Shown: positions 22,901 to 34,482 of the stretch, in pieces | Layout: every line of letters begins with the position of its first letter | Numbering within the stretch: position 1 is the stretch's first letter | Assembly (NCBI GenBank): GCA_949752735.1 | Contig: OX457038.1 | Span: 57,835,406-57,899,405 of the forward strand | DNA: 64,000 bases | Direction of reading: 5' to 3' | Source: Lumbricus terrestris | Taxonomy: Eukaryota; Annelida; Clitellata; Crassiclitellata; Lumbricidae | Program-made: the position numbers and the translations under genes | Notes under the pieces: model-generated | Seen by the model: only the letters and a program-made list of their open reading frames with translations | Database searches by the model: none | Told to the model about the DNA's origin: nothing

Positions 22901-23561
22901 CTAACACTTAACGTCTTGACTGGTTATTGGCATGAGCTCCTGTGCATAAGGGTACAGCCCACTCCTACCAACCACATTGCTCTCCTTCCATGAATCCCAG
23001 ACGGCGCGGATGACCTCGGTCGTCGTCACGTTGTCCGTGTTGTGTGCGATCAGACGCATGATGAACGCCCCATCCTGTCGCAGGTAGTCGATGGCGAACT
23101 TTCGGATCAGCTCCGAATGAACGTCCGCTGTGAGACGACCGCCGAGGCGCAGGTGGTTCTTGATGAACTTGATGCGGTCGCCTTGGTGAATGGCACGTAT
23201 GATCCAGACAAGGAGGCTGATGATGCTGACGCCGAGGACAAACACCATCCAGAACCAGAGGAAGAGGTAGATTTTCTCGTTGTACATGTTAACTGGAAGG
23301 ACGCATTGGATCGTGTAGCGCTGGGTGTTGACCATGTCTTGGCCGCGTACGTTGAAGTCGCACAAGGTCACACGTGGGAAGGCGACGTAGCTCTCGTCCT
23401 CTGTCCAGTCCTTGGAGCCGGCCATGTTTTTCAGCATGTCGAAGCCGAAGGTGTTGTACTTCATCGCAAGAACCTTGTTGAGAAGGAAGAGCTGGGCAAA
23501 GATGTTCACAATGTAGAGCACCTTTGAGATCAGGAAGAGAAGAAGCAGGTAACTGCCAAAC
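22901..23561 (-). CDS. Innexin, coding exon 2 (C-terminal half)
   Basis: The exon begins after the acceptor TTTTATTTTGTAG (23562-23564 is the AG side). It continues the first coding exon in phase: codon AG|G gives Arg193, followed by FGSYLLLLFLISKVLYIVN. This segment provides transmembrane segment 3 (about 197-222), extracellular loop 2 with the conserved cysteines C260 and C279 (VTLCDF ... TIQCVLPVN), transmembrane segment 4 (about 290-312, NEKIYLFLWFW) and a cytoplasmic tail ending SQDVKC. The stop codon TAG is at 22901-22903. The full protein is 412 residues, typical for innexins. The plus-strand 161-codon frame over this exon is a shadow. Confidence 0.93.
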
Positions 23562-23786
23562 CTACAAAATAAAACAAATTTATTATCCTAATCAGCAAAC
23601 ATTCAAAATTGAAAGGGATTAAAACTCTGTCAATGCTCAATGCATTTTGACAATTTCAAAAATAATCTCATCAACAAAACAAATGAAACTTTAGTGACAA
23701 GTCAAAGAAAACATGCCAGAAAATTGCACCAACCGGAAAGACCTGATAAATAGTTCAGTCCTTGTTAAAAATCATGTGCTTCATAC

Positions 23787-24364
23787 CTTCTACCACACAG
23801 TCTTCCAGTCGACATGATGCACTTCATGCCACAATCGCATCCCTCGCGCGTCTGCCTACTAATCAGGAAGCGATCCATGTGCTTTGCAAGAAGCTCGAGA
23901 GTCTTCTCCTGTGAGTCAACTCTTGGCGTCCATGACAGACTGTGCGCCGCTGCCAGGATATTGTCTGCATCCACACCGGACTTGCTGTTCAGCCCATGCC
24001 ACACCATCGAGGGTAGGTAGAAGAGAACTGCCTGGAGTAAGAGAATTAAGGAGACCCACTGGTAGTACGGAATCATCTGACGACCTGCCTCGTCCTTTTC
24101 CCTCGGAACTTCCTGGCTCCACGGAAGATAGTAGGTGCTCTTGATCCAGCAGTACTGAGTCGCAAACTTTGTATGTGGCCCAGTGAAATGGTACGGCGCC
24201 CAGCAGGTGATCGGGTTGCGAACGTACGAGTTCATCGTGGTTAGGACGGCAAACATCACCAACAGGACGACGGTGTAACGAGAGCTCAGGCGATCTGCAT
24301 AATCATCATCGTTCTTGTTACGAGTCTTGAATGCCCCTGCGATCAGGTCAACTATGCGATCCAT
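23787..24364 (-). CDS. Innexin (gap-junction channel subunit), coding exon 1
   Basis: This encodes residues 1-193 of an innexin, the four-pass membrane protein that forms invertebrate gap junctions and hemichannels. Visible features are TM1 at about 29-46; extracellular loop 1 with the paired cysteines C54 and C72 (TCWAPYHF ... QYCW); the family signature YYQWV at 100-104 leading into TM2 (to about 121); and a cytoplasmic loop. The exon ends at the donor AGAAG|GTATGA (23787/23786) in phase 2 and joins exon 2 at 23561. The ATG at 24362-24364 has G at -3 and G at +4. A likely acceptor, GTGTTTTTCAG, at 24397-24399 implies a non-coding upstream exon. Echinoderms lack innexins and chordates keep only pannexins, so this supports a protostome host. 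Which innexin paralogue it is cannot be told here. Confidence 0.95.
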
Positions 24365-24396
24365 TCCAATGTATCACAGCAGATCGTGGTATCAAT
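24365..24396 (-). other. Innexin 5' UTR segment in the first coding exon
   Basis: These 32 bases lie between the inferred acceptor (TTTTTCAG|ATTGATACC) and the start codon. They would be spliced to an unseen non-coding first exon further right. Confidence 0.5.
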
Positions 24397-24685
24397 CTGA
24401 AAAACACAATCAACAATCCACTCTTGAACCCCTCTTCTGCAATGCACCTGGGTTCGAGAGGCAGGTTATTACATCACACGGTTTTGTTACGAACTTGATT
24501 AGAGTCTACTTTAAAGTAGACAGAATTATTGATTTTCAACTGGAATGCACAACTTCAGTGAAAAAGTGACCTGGAATTCTATAGTGTTGAAGTATTCAAG
24601 GAACTGGAGCAAGAAAGATACATCATTCCTTGAAGACCGACTTTATGGTTAACAACTCCTAACATCATCTGGTCGGAATATATAG

Positions 24686-24895
24686 TCAATCAATCAATCA
24701 GAATTTATATAGCGCCCCTTCAAGGTAGCTACTCAGAGGTGCTCCCGGCCGAGATCAAGCGAAAAAAACCAGTCTTCAACAGTTTGCGAAAATGAGAACA
24801 GCTTGGGAGGTGTCGCATAGACAAGGCCACAGAGGAAGTCCATTCCAGGTTGTTGGACCAACCAGAGAGATACATGGTGCACCGGCAACCCACAT
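24686..24895 (-). mobile_element. L2/CR1-type retroposon 3' end fragment
   Basis: On the minus strand the fragment ends GGGGCGCTATATAAATTCTGATTGATTGATTG: the GCGCTATATAAAT motif shared by L2-type LINE tails and their SINEs, then an ATTG repeat tail. Related copies lie at 33062-33370, 35808-35900 and 46497-46660. Confidence 0.5.
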
Positions 24896-24899
24896 GAAT

Positions 24900-25317
24900 C
24901 AGTGTTTAATCTAGGCATCTCCATGGGAAGTATCCCCTCACCCCACCTCAGGAATGACGACTCTTCAGAGAAATATGACAGCTGTTGTTTACATCTATAT
25001 TGCATTACATGAATGGTTAAAACAAACCAAGATGTCATATACTAATATAATTATGAATAAAGTGTTATCGCAAGTAGAATAAAGAAATAGATAAAGCAGT
25101 AAGAAAATAAAAAAGTTCATCAGATCAGAAACATTATAATTATGAACAGTTTTATAGATCTGTGAATTTATATAGACAAAAACTAAAAAAGTCAGCAGAA
25201 AAAAGAAACATGAAACAGAAAACAGTGCTATATCGTTTACCAAATGGTCGCTTGTCTCCACCCCCACCCCCCCAGAAACCTGGATTCCCCCAAAGTAGGG
25301 GACTAGTCCAAACACAG
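24900..25317. mobile_element. hAT-like MITE with CAGTGTTTAATCTAG end
   Basis: The left end CAGTGTTTAATCTAGG and right end GACTAGTCCAAACACAG are flanked by the perfect 9-bp direct repeat CACATGAAT (24891-24899 and 25318-25326). The C-rich block before the right end (CCCCCCAGAAACCTGGATTC) matches that of the satellite-bearing elements at 428 and 4907. It is the same family without the 85-bp array. Confidence 0.65.
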
Positions 25318-26094
25318 CACATGAATGCACCACTTAACTACCTAAGGTCTAAGGATATGCATTAGTAGGATAACAGCAACATGAAAGTCAACAGATCAGA
25401 TTGTCAATGGCAGGAAACAGTCTCAACAACTACTTGCTATTGATGTATTTGATGTGCAACGAGATTAGAAGTTATGTAGCATTAGCCTAATACCATCAGA
25501 TGGGGCGAGAAACAAGATAAATCAATTATACATGGCAACAATTGTTTTAGTAATTCATTATCCTATATTTTTACTATCTGATTGATAGAGTAGCATTTTC
25601 TTCTAATTACAAACTTTATCCAGTAAATGTTGTCTGTTTTGACAGGTCTATAGACAGTTTGAGGCTATGTGCATTTGTAATTTGACATGCGTCACCTGAT
25701 CCGAAGATCTTAAAAGAAAAAGAATGCCATGTCTGCATGTCAGAAGTCCCCGGGGTTAGCCATGGCGCCATACGTATCATATATCACCTGACTGTAAACA
25801 GATCTGAAGCTCAAACTCCACATATTCATCTTGAAACCGCAATGTTTACTTGGGTGCCTGGGAGGTGTGTGTGTGTGGGTTGGTGGCAGAACAAGTACAC
25901 ATTGGTTGAGCAAGACATGTGGAAGGGCAGAGGGAGGGAGCCTCAGGGAGGTAGAGAGACAGCGAGACCAACACACAGACATATAGAGGTGTCGCCGTGT
26001 TGGGTACTCGGACTAGTCGATCCCTATGCTAAATGGGAAGGAGAGTGCTCTCAGTGACATTTTCTCATACCTTCATCATGCAAAGCAGTGCTTT

Positions 26095-26225
26095 TTCTGT
26101 GGTCGGACACTGGGGGATGGACTATGATAAACTTGGAATTGGGGTGTGAAAACAGACTTTACTATGGGTCTCTAAGAAAGACTGAGGGGGTAAAAAAACT
26201 TCCTGGCAATTCTCACCCTGACCGA
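26095..26225. mobile_element. hAT MITE, GTGAGAATTG family (diverged copy)
   Basis: This copy shares the internal text ACTTGGAATTGGGGTGTGAA and GACTTTACTATGG, and the right end GGCAATTCTCACCCTG, with the element at 27246-27385. The left end has decayed. Confidence 0.55.
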
Positions 26226-26317
26226 TCATAGCATGAGCTGATAGGACCTCTAGATGCCACCCTCAAACACATTCTACAAGCATTTGAAAACGGCTCTTTT
26301 TCCGTGCTAGAGACGGG

Positions 26318-26375
26318 AACACCTCTGAGTAGTTTCCTTGAAGAGGTGTTATATAGATACTTGAATGAATGCAAA
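26318..26375 (+). mobile_element. L2-type LINE/SINE tail fragment
   Basis: The text CACCTCTGAGTAG ... CTTGAAGAGGTGTTATATAGATACTTGAATGAATG matches the 3' tail at 53126-53200. Only the last ~55 bp are recognisable. Confidence 0.5.
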
Positions 26376-27245
26376 CGAACTGCTGCAAGGGAAGCTCAAA
26401 CCCGCATTCACGCATATCAAGAAATCGCTAGCACTATTATTTCTCACACACCATTACTACCGACACCTGGCGAATACTAAAATAACGACTGCAAGCTTTT
26501 CAAACACACGATAAGCCTACCTTTGCTTTCAAGACTGATTTGTCACTCTAGTGACTCGATCTACCGTCGCTCAGATAAGCAAAAGTCTAATATGCCTTTC
26601 AAGAATCAGCCTATAGGCTGTATAGCGATTTCAACACTTCTTCACAGAAACGTTATATAGAGAAAAAGACTTCTTGATACTACATGAAAGAGAATTTCTC
26701 ATGAACACTTTTGCTGATGAATAATTATTGCACAGACGAATGAGCACGACTCTTTCACGCACCGATTGTCCTGTGCCTCCTCATAACGCAATTCCACGTC
26801 TACATGATCCACGTGTAATTAATCGAAATTAAAACCTATCCTACCTCGTCACCACGAGAAAATCTTACGCCCACGGCTTGCTGCCGACGATGATGCATGA
26901 ATTCCCCGAAAGTGTACCGCAGCTTGCAAAAGGGGTAGCCTAGGGACTTAGATAATACTCAGAACACCGGCTGACCTTTTTGTTACCGTCAGCTATGTGC
27001 CATGCTATAAGTCACCGTTTGCTCGGCCTCTGTAGCAAACAGGCGACGTGTTTTGTTACCAAATTTGCTGGCCCTAGGCATTGCAAAGTTTCGTTCGTTT
27101 CAAGCATGCTTGCGCAATCCTGCGGAGCTGTACGTGTCTGTTTCGTAGCCTAAATCTAAAAGCAGATCTAGAGGACACAAATGTAATTTTTGGTTTTATG
27201 GCCCCGAAGATACTTTGCTTTAGCCACTGTACACGTCCGTCCTTC

Positions 27246-27385
27246 CAGTGTGAGAATTGTAGAAAAATAACTGGGGTTGGCCTTTGATACACTTGGAATT
27301 GGGGTGTGAAAAACAGACTTTACTATGGGGCTCTAAGAAAGACTGGGGGGTTGAAACCCCAAATCTCCAGGCAATTCTCACCGTG
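27246..27385. mobile_element. 140-bp hAT MITE, GTGAGAATTG family
   Basis: The ends are CAGTGTGAGAATTGTAG and GGCAATTCTCACCGTG, with a perfect 8-bp target duplication CGTCCTTC at 27238-27245 and 27386-27393. Other copies lie at 26095, 40153 and 59428. There is no coding capacity. Confidence 0.8.
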
Positions 27386-28085
27386 CGTCCTTCCTCATAA
27401 AACCGAGTAGCCCACGCTCAACTAATTTCCGACAACGTCAGGAAGTAATCACTGCTGCCCGTTCAGAATTAGGTCAATATATATAGTAGGCTAACCATCG
27501 TTTCAATTAACGTTTTAAACCTTAATAAATAAAAGTTGACCTCAGTCTGACCTTTAAACTAGACCTAACCTACCTTCAGCGTTTTTTACAGCAAATTCTA
27601 CTCTCAAAACTAGACACGTAGTGTTTCGGCGTTCTTTGTCCTTTCCTAGTCCAACTAGAATTCCAACTCTCACCTGTGCGGGCTGTACGCTCTTCACAAT
27701 ACGAGAAACAACGAAGACACCTTTGTGCACAACAGTCCAATTGACCAATTCGTTCAGATCCGGTCGGAGGACAGCTGCCCTCTGACATACACGACGCTAG
27801 ACGAACGCCTATTGGCCGGCCGCTGGGTTTGACCACACAATGCAGTCCGCACATGTGCTACCCGCTGAGGGTCAAGCAAGGTTCCATACCAAGGTTGTAT
27901 GAAATTTGCATATCACGGCGCTGTAAATAGCTGTGGCGACAGCTGCAATGACGGTGCATTGGGGCTGGAGGGGCTTTTCCCTCGGGGTTAACCAAGAGCA
28001 TTTGTTGTTCGGCTTCGCGAACGACCACTGTGAACAGGTAGGCGGCGTAGGCCCACATCTGAGAATGTTGGGCATTGTTGGCACA

Positions 28086-28259
28086 GAGGATCCTGTGTGG
28101 CCGAGTGGGTTGTAGCCCGCTCGCCGCGCCGGCGGAGCGGGTTCGATTCCCCGGTCGGATCTTTACATAGTGCGGGTGGCTCGGTCGCAATATAAACGTG
28201 GAGTCGACGCTGATCATCTTTGAAATGAAAGAGTCGTTAAACCCCAACATTTAATTTTT
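28086..28259 (+). mobile_element. tRNA-derived SINE with 13-bp target duplications
   Basis: The tRNA-like head has an A-box GTGTGGCCGAGTGG and a B-box GGGTTCGATTCC, with stems resembling a class with a long variable arm. A short body follows, ending GAGTCGTTAAACCCCAACA and an AT-rich tail. The exact repeat CATTGTTGGCACA at 28073-28085 and 28260-28272 is the target-site duplication. This shows retroposition, so the head is not a working tRNA gene. Confidence 0.85.
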
Positions 28260-28892
28260 CATTGTTGGCACAATTTAACCAAACCTGTGTTTCTTGCTGT
28301 ACTTTAACGACACTGTGTCTTAATAAAGATGATTAGTGTCGCCCTCCTCCTTTATCCAGGCTTGGGACTGGCATTGCCAGAGTGCAAACAGTGACGGATG
28401 TGAACGATGTTCACCTTTAATCTCCCTCTAAGGCGGTTTCATACAATATCAACGCAGAAACCAGATTTTTATTAACGTGCAGTTGTAGGCTACACAAGAT
28501 GTGCAGTTCGAAATGGATTTGTGCAGTTGTAGAAGCACTTCTGTGCAGTTAAAACTAGTTTTAAAAAGTCAATTGTCCTCCGATCGGAAGTAATTTGTCA
28601 TGGATGATGGGAAGGAAAGGAGTTGTGCAGTTCTAAAAATTCCTTAAAAACAGCCCAGGCAGAAACAACCATCGATAATATCGGCGTATTGACACACACT
28701 ACGTTCAACACCTGCGTTCGACTTGTGTTCTATCGATATGATATCGAATTTCGTTTATAAAACGCTCATACACAGCTAGACCTATAGGTCAATGAACACC
28801 TAGAGCCCTAGACCATCGGTCCACGTAGGACTAGGCCCTGTATAGCGAGGAAGTTGGGGAGTTATCTTGTATTAGGCCTACACAATGTGTTT

Positions 28893-28895
<3 letters not shown>

Positions 28896-28935
<40 letters not shown>
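28896..28935. repeat. (TA)n microsatellite
   Basis: About 18 uninterrupted TA units. Confidence 0.95.
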
Positions 28936-28941
<6 letters not shown>

Positions 28942-29401
28942 TTAGTTGCTTTGTCAAATTAGGCCCAAGCCTACGTGTAGGCCTACTACTGGTGTAACCA
29001 CGAAAATATGTTAATTTGTAATGTTAAATTTTTGTCAAATTTCAAGTTAGAATTCTTCTGTCACACTAGCTGTCACTATTTTATGTACAACGTGTAACTA
29101 TTAGTTATATTCAGGTTATTTGCCATAGGCCTACAAAGCCCTACATAACGTAAGCTACGTTAATACCATATCCATTTTAAAACTTGAGATTCTTCATTAT
29201 TTCAATCCCTCTTCTTGGACTTTCACATTCATACAGAATGTAATATTGCTATTGCGCTGCGTGGAGTAGGCCTGATACAATTTTAACAATTTATATATAA
29301 GGCTTGTTGCAGAGGAACTCGTGTTGTAGGCTAATTATGTCATGAAAGACCTTACTTAATGGCCTCAAGGGCTTTCTTTCTATGTACGACTTGTATGAGC
29401 A

Positions 29402-29682
29402 CTTGTTATAGCGCCTCTTCCAAGATTACTACTCAGGGGCACTCCAACTACAGCACAGACACTGAATCGGAGTTTCAGACCGAAGCACACGAGCAACTGC
29501 GAGTGCGACTTGTTCAGAGGCACTCCAACTACAGCACAGACACTGAATCGGAGTTTCACACCAAAGCGCACGAGCAACTGCGAGTGAAAGACTTGCTCAG
29601 GGTCTCTACATGGCAGCTTGAGGTGGATTCGAAACTGCAACACTCAGGCTACAAGGCACCAAGCATACCCCTACAAATGATT
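29402..29682 (-). mobile_element. tRNA-derived SINE, family C, with an internal duplication
   Basis: This is the same family as 47833-48038 and 41275-41460. A segment of about 70 bp (GCACTCCAACTACAGCACAG ... GAGCAACTGCGAGTG) is present twice in tandem, at about 29438-29510 and 29517-29585. The 3' end carries the TTATAGCGCC / GCGCTATAA tail. Confidence 0.65.
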
Positions 29683-29907
29683 GGTATCTAGCAGTTAATT
29701 TTCCTTTGTTTCTCTAAGTAAACTGAGCCGATCAGCAGCGAAGGAGGAAGCTGTTAAGAGCCAAGCAAGGGCTATTTTATTTTCTGCATTGTGGTAAGCC
29801 TGCTAATATTGTCTTCAACACAAGTTACTCTAATATTTCTAAACTATAAAGTATGTAAACTTGAACAATAGAGTGAAGCCTTCTGCTATTCAAAGTCCTA
29901 CTGATAT

Positions 29908-30229
29908 CAGCGGCCACGCCAGGATTTCATTTTGGGCGGCTGAATTCCCGCAGAGGAAATTTTCCATTTTCAGCAGCCAACATTTTTGACGACCTTTTTT
30001 TTAATCATCTGGTCGGAATCTCATGAAAATTTTCCATTTTCACCGGCCACAATTTCTGACGACCTTTTTTCTTTTTGTTTGCCTTATTTTAGTCATTTGG
30101 TCGAATTCTCATGCATATGGTTTCAATTTTTAGGGTGCTGATCATGGAAATGTTTCATTTTTACATGTAAAAAAACCGGAGACCTTTTTTGGGGGACTTA
30201 GCCCCCCTACCCTCGTAGCGCCGCCACTG
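29908..30229. mobile_element. hAT-like MITE with GACGACCTTTTTT repeats
   Basis: The left end is CAGCGGCCACGCCAGG and the right end, read inward, is CAGTGGCGGCGCTACG. Inside, GACGACCTTTTTT occurs twice after TTTTCA-C-GCC text, related to the TGATGACTTTTTAGTC motif seen in other elements. The flanks contain CTGATAT on both sides, but the duplication boundary is ambiguous. Confidence 0.45.
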
Positions 30230-30646
30230 ATATTGTAGACCTTTGAATAAATTTTGTTTACTGCACACACAAAGTCTAATGGTACAATTGTGAGACACTA
30301 AGTGCAATAGGAGACAGAAAAGCTACCAGGTAATAGCTTATACTATACCCTGATCACTCTTCTTGGATTATTATTCATACATGCTTTCTTTTAATACTTA
30401 AATACATGCTTTCATTTAATACTTAACTAAAACTTAACTGATAATAGTAATGGTAATAATAATAATAATACAAAAGGAAAAATGAAAAATAGACAAATGC
30501 TGATTCATTTGCCATGATTCTCTGATCTCGCAGTTTTTCTGAACCACATTTGTTGAACCGGTCTGCAGTGCTGTATATAATTATGTGTGTGATGTTGATT
30601 TACACCATTAATTTATATAGACATAAATGTACTGATTAGTCAGTGG

Positions 30647-31044
30647 CATGGGTGGAGAGGGAGACTTAGAGGGGACAGTCCCCCTCAATGGACGTGGTGG
30701 GGAGAATGGCCCATGCATTTGTCCTCCCCCAAGCGTCAAGTGTTAGGACATGTACATGCTTCACGAAACGCACACACTGTGAGGTTATAACTTATAACAT
30801 TAGAAGATAGAAGAAGAGATCTTCGAACAAATGATTAATGACTAAAAAAGGTTATCAACTTTCTTTGACAGAGAAAATTTGTTTTTTTCCTCGACATTTC
30901 GGACGGATGATTAAAAAAAGGTTGTCCGAAATTTTTGCTGGAAAAAGATGGAAAATTTCGTCAGCGACTCAACCATTCGTCCGCCAAAAATCTCGCGTCC
31001 TTCCTTCGCCACTCGTTTTCGTCCCCTGCAAGTCTCCGCCCATG
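30647..31044. mobile_element. hAT-like MITE, CATGGGCGGAGAC family (copy 1)
   Basis: The ends are CATGGGTGGAGAGGGAGAC and, read inward from the right, CATGGGCGGAGACTTGC. The flanks GTCAGTGG and GTGAGTGG differ by one base. The middle contains the TTTCGGACGGATGATTAAAAAAAG motif. It is the same family as 39808-40116. Confidence 0.6.
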
Positions 31045-32825
31045 GTGAGTGGACTGGTTAGCTGTTTGTAATGGAAGGTTTGGATAGTGGTAATCAAATA
31101 TTCAAGGACAGAAAAGCATAAGCCAAGAGACAAGTCAATTTTCAATTTGGTAATCATGATATTGGCCAGCCTCAATACTTCGACGCCTTTTCCTGTGTAA
31201 ACTCGAAAACCAATTTTTTACTGCATCATCGGTCAACAAATGAAGACATAATTTTTCTTTCGAGATCTAAGCACATTATATTTTGTTACTAGGTAGAAAA
31301 TCTTTGAAAATTGTATACACCTCTTGGAACATACAGCGATATGTTTAGTCAGGAAAAACAAATTTCTGCAAAACGAGCGCTCTCTAAATGACTGTAAAGA
31401 GCCGGATGGTGCAACTTGTCATATAATGCAGTTTTCCATGTCAACTGGTTTCATAAATATTTTAACAATAATGTACAAGTCTTATAATGTAATTTAACTA
31501 GTTACATCAGTCAAAAATTCAATTTCAAAAAGATCAATGAGTTGTCAACCATAATATTTAAAATGAAATACATGTATTACTTGAACCACTTTTTGCAAAC
31601 CTTCAATATCAAAATGCTTACAGAAACAAATCACTGCTGGAAAGCAATGAGAAAGACAATCACACAAGAGTCAAAAACCTTGCAATGGCCTGTGGTGCGC
31701 GGTAAACCAGTGAACACTTGGTGCAGAACCAGGGATTAAGAAATTTAGTACCGGTACAAAGGCCTTCAAATGCGACTGGGATATAAAAATTCCAATTGGC
31801 TGGCTCCCACAACTTAGAAACTGTTCTATATTTCATAAAAGAAATGCATCAAAACCAATAAAACGCTTAAATAAAAACTGCAAAATAAACCAACAAATTA
31901 CTTTGATCACTACAATATATACGCAAATATCAACATAACACGTTCCCTACTGAGGGGCCATTTTAACGATCATAATATATTATTAATTGACGCTACCTTC
32001 TTAACTTTGATTTAAGAATTCCATGATGTCAATGATCCAACACAATTTTATTGGATCAATTCTACTTATTGCTACTTTATCAAGGGAACATCAATATTTA
32101 ATCATGAACTCATTGATAATAACATTAATTTAATTAATAATAGTAAATACTGTCACCTTATAATAATCTGCCTTCGAAATTTCATCAGATTTATATAGCT
32201 TTGATCTCTGTACAGTACATGGAATTAATTCAAAAAGAAGGCAGAGATAGGCCAGAAAAAGGACAGAATGTTTTCAAATGGAATGTTGACAAAGTTTCAA
32301 TTATAAAAAATTCATTTGGCAGCCATATGTCAATATCACCAATTAATTGCATTGCCTACACTACCAGAAACTTCACAGCACTCCAAAATCCAAAACTCTA
32401 AATATATAGACCACAGAGAGAGAGAGTACTGAAGATAACCGCAACCGTCTATGGTAAAAATGTCACAATAAAATCAGCAACCTGATAGAATCAGCAACCT
32501 GGTGCAGCCCCGCTAATACACTCTCTTTAAAAATCAAACTAAACTCCATAAACCAATAATGATCACACTTGACAAACCTAAACAGACAGTGCAGAGAAAA
32601 AAGACAAACGGTAATAGAACTAATGTGACCAAGAGAAACCCGTAGTGCTTCTGAAATGAAGTCTCTGCACACACAATACCACGTCCACTTTTTAAAGCAC
32701 AACTAAGGAAACGCAAACCAGTTGGCAGATCCAAGAACAGTAGAACGAAACAATACCAGCTGAGAGAGGACATCAGCTTAGTAGTTGACGAGTATATCAA
32801 AATTATGTACAAAACACAATCTTCT

Positions 32826-32903
32826 CTATGCGTTCACTGCCGGATTCACTACCGGCGTAGGTACCGGACTTTCTTGTACAACGACATTCGGACCTTCAAT
32901 TTG
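32826..32903 (-). CDS. GOLM-like gene, coding exon 5 (terminal)
   Basis: This is the last coding exon, phase 0, encoding QIEGPNVVVQESPVPTP then VVNPAVNA and a TAG stop at 32826-32828. The acceptor is CTGTTTTGTAGCAG, a tandem NAGNAG site. Use of the upstream AG would add one glutamine (start 32906). The proline/valine-rich tail has no recognised domain. The call rests on phase continuity with exon 4 and the clean acceptor. Confidence 0.55.
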   Translation of the reverse strand, partial: QIEGPNVVVQESPVPTPVVNPAVNA

Positions 32904-34208
32904 CTGCTACAAAACAGTAAACAATGATTTTCAATGGTCGAGCAAATAAACGACAAAACTGATGCTTACAAGTCTAGAAACGCATCATTTATTTATAGTC
33001 CATGGGTTAAAATGATGTTAGAATCAGTAATCAACAAAGTTCTGAGAAACGTTCTGTTTGTGTACATAGATTCATTAATTCATTATCGAGATTTATATAG
33101 CGCCCTATTGAAGGTTGCTACTCAGGAGCACTCCTGACCAATCCTCGGCTGTAAAGGACGGCTTTAAGGCTGCGATAAAATGCATTTGAGCAAACCCTCG
33201 GCGTAAGGTGTACAGATATTAGAAGCCCATTCCATACCATGGAGCCAATAACAGAGAAAGCACAGCGCTTCTCTAAGAGCAATATGTGCTCAGGGAATGA
33301 TGAGTTCACCCTGAGTGGAGGAACATAGAGCATGGCAGCACTGTACATCCAGAGTAGAGTGTTATAAGAAATGTAAATACCATTGTTAAAATGATAAACG
33401 TAGCACACTTATTTGTGACACAGGGGCTCAAAACCCGTCACATGTCGGCTTTTGACCTTTTGATTTAGTCATATGCTACAATGACCATGCTCTAAAATGC
33501 TTTTAACACAATGAAATTATCTTTTTTCTAACAAAAGTTCTGCTCGTTTGATTCTTTCATTAGTTTATAGTGAAAAAATAAAATAAAAAGTTACTGAATA
33601 TTCGTGTCATCCAAGTCTACTGAATCCACTAAGTTATTATTTTGAAATTTTTCTGGGCATTAGAGGCATATATTCTGAATCAGATAACCCAAACGGCATC
33701 AAAATCGGTTCACTACTTCGCAAATTAGGGCGAATTCACAGTCATATACTGAATTGAATAATAAACTGCATGCTTTGCCCCTCTCGCCTATTTCGGCGTA
33801 TAGCGCAATATCTAGGAAGCGAGAAACGACGGGTTTCGAGCCCCTGCGTCACATTTATGTACCACTAAAGGAACCTATCTGTTAACATTTTCTTTGGATT
33901 TGAATGGTTGGAAGAAGGTGGAAATGCAAATAAAAGACATTAATCCAATTAAGGGAACCTTTTGACCTCCTAAATAAAACTGGTGCTTGTACACTGACAC
34001 GACATCAAGAGGATGGCTTGCCAAGTAGGACCAGCTGATTTGCTGCTTGATGTCAAATATTTGTCAATCATTAACTGAGCTCAATAGGGCAGATGAGTGG
34101 ATTGTCAAGAAATCATAAACTGAAAGCTAATAAGTAAACAATCAAATGCACTACTCATAAAGCACCCTTCCTGATAGTCAACTGAAGTTCTAATAATGCT
34201 AAACTCAC

Positions 34209-34248
34209 CTGCTTATCTTGAGAATTTATGCTTGCCTGAGCTTTTTCA
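34209..34248 (-). CDS. GOLM-like gene, coding exon 4
   Basis: This 40-base exon lies between the acceptor TGTTGTTCTTAG and the donor CAG|GTGAG. The first base completes a proline codon left open by exon 3. The rest encodes EKAQASINSQDKQ, ending in phase 0. Confidence 0.6.
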
Positions 34249-34336
34249 CTAAGAACAACAGAAAAACCATACCAGATAAGCAGGATACTAAATTATTTAT
34301 TTTAATACAAGTTATATAAATACAATTTATATAAAT

Positions 34337-34482
34337 CGTCCGGTGATCAATCGTCCGGTGATCAATCGGTCGATGATCAGGCGTCCGCAGTGATCAATCG
34401 TCCGGTGATCAATCGTCCGGTGATCAATCGGTCGATGATCAGGCGTCCGCAGTGATCAATCGTCCGGTGATCAATCGTCCGC
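34337..34482. repeat. 15-bp minisatellite with 62-bp higher-order unit
   Basis: Variants CGTCCGGTGATCAAT, CGGTCGATGATCAGG and CGTCCGCAGTGATCAAT repeat in the fixed order A-A-B-C about 2.4 times. The array lies in the intron between exons 3 and 4 of the GOLM-like gene, 88 bp upstream of exon 4. Confidence 0.85.

Noticed and set aside
23042..23527. 161-codon plus-strand frame opposite the innexin
   Set aside because: Shadow of the innexin C-terminal exon; the minus frame has conserved cysteines, transmembrane segments and matching splice phase.
28089..28160. A tRNA gene with intact A and B boxes
   Set aside because: It is the head of a SINE: a body and AT-rich tail follow, and 13-bp target duplications flank the whole unit.
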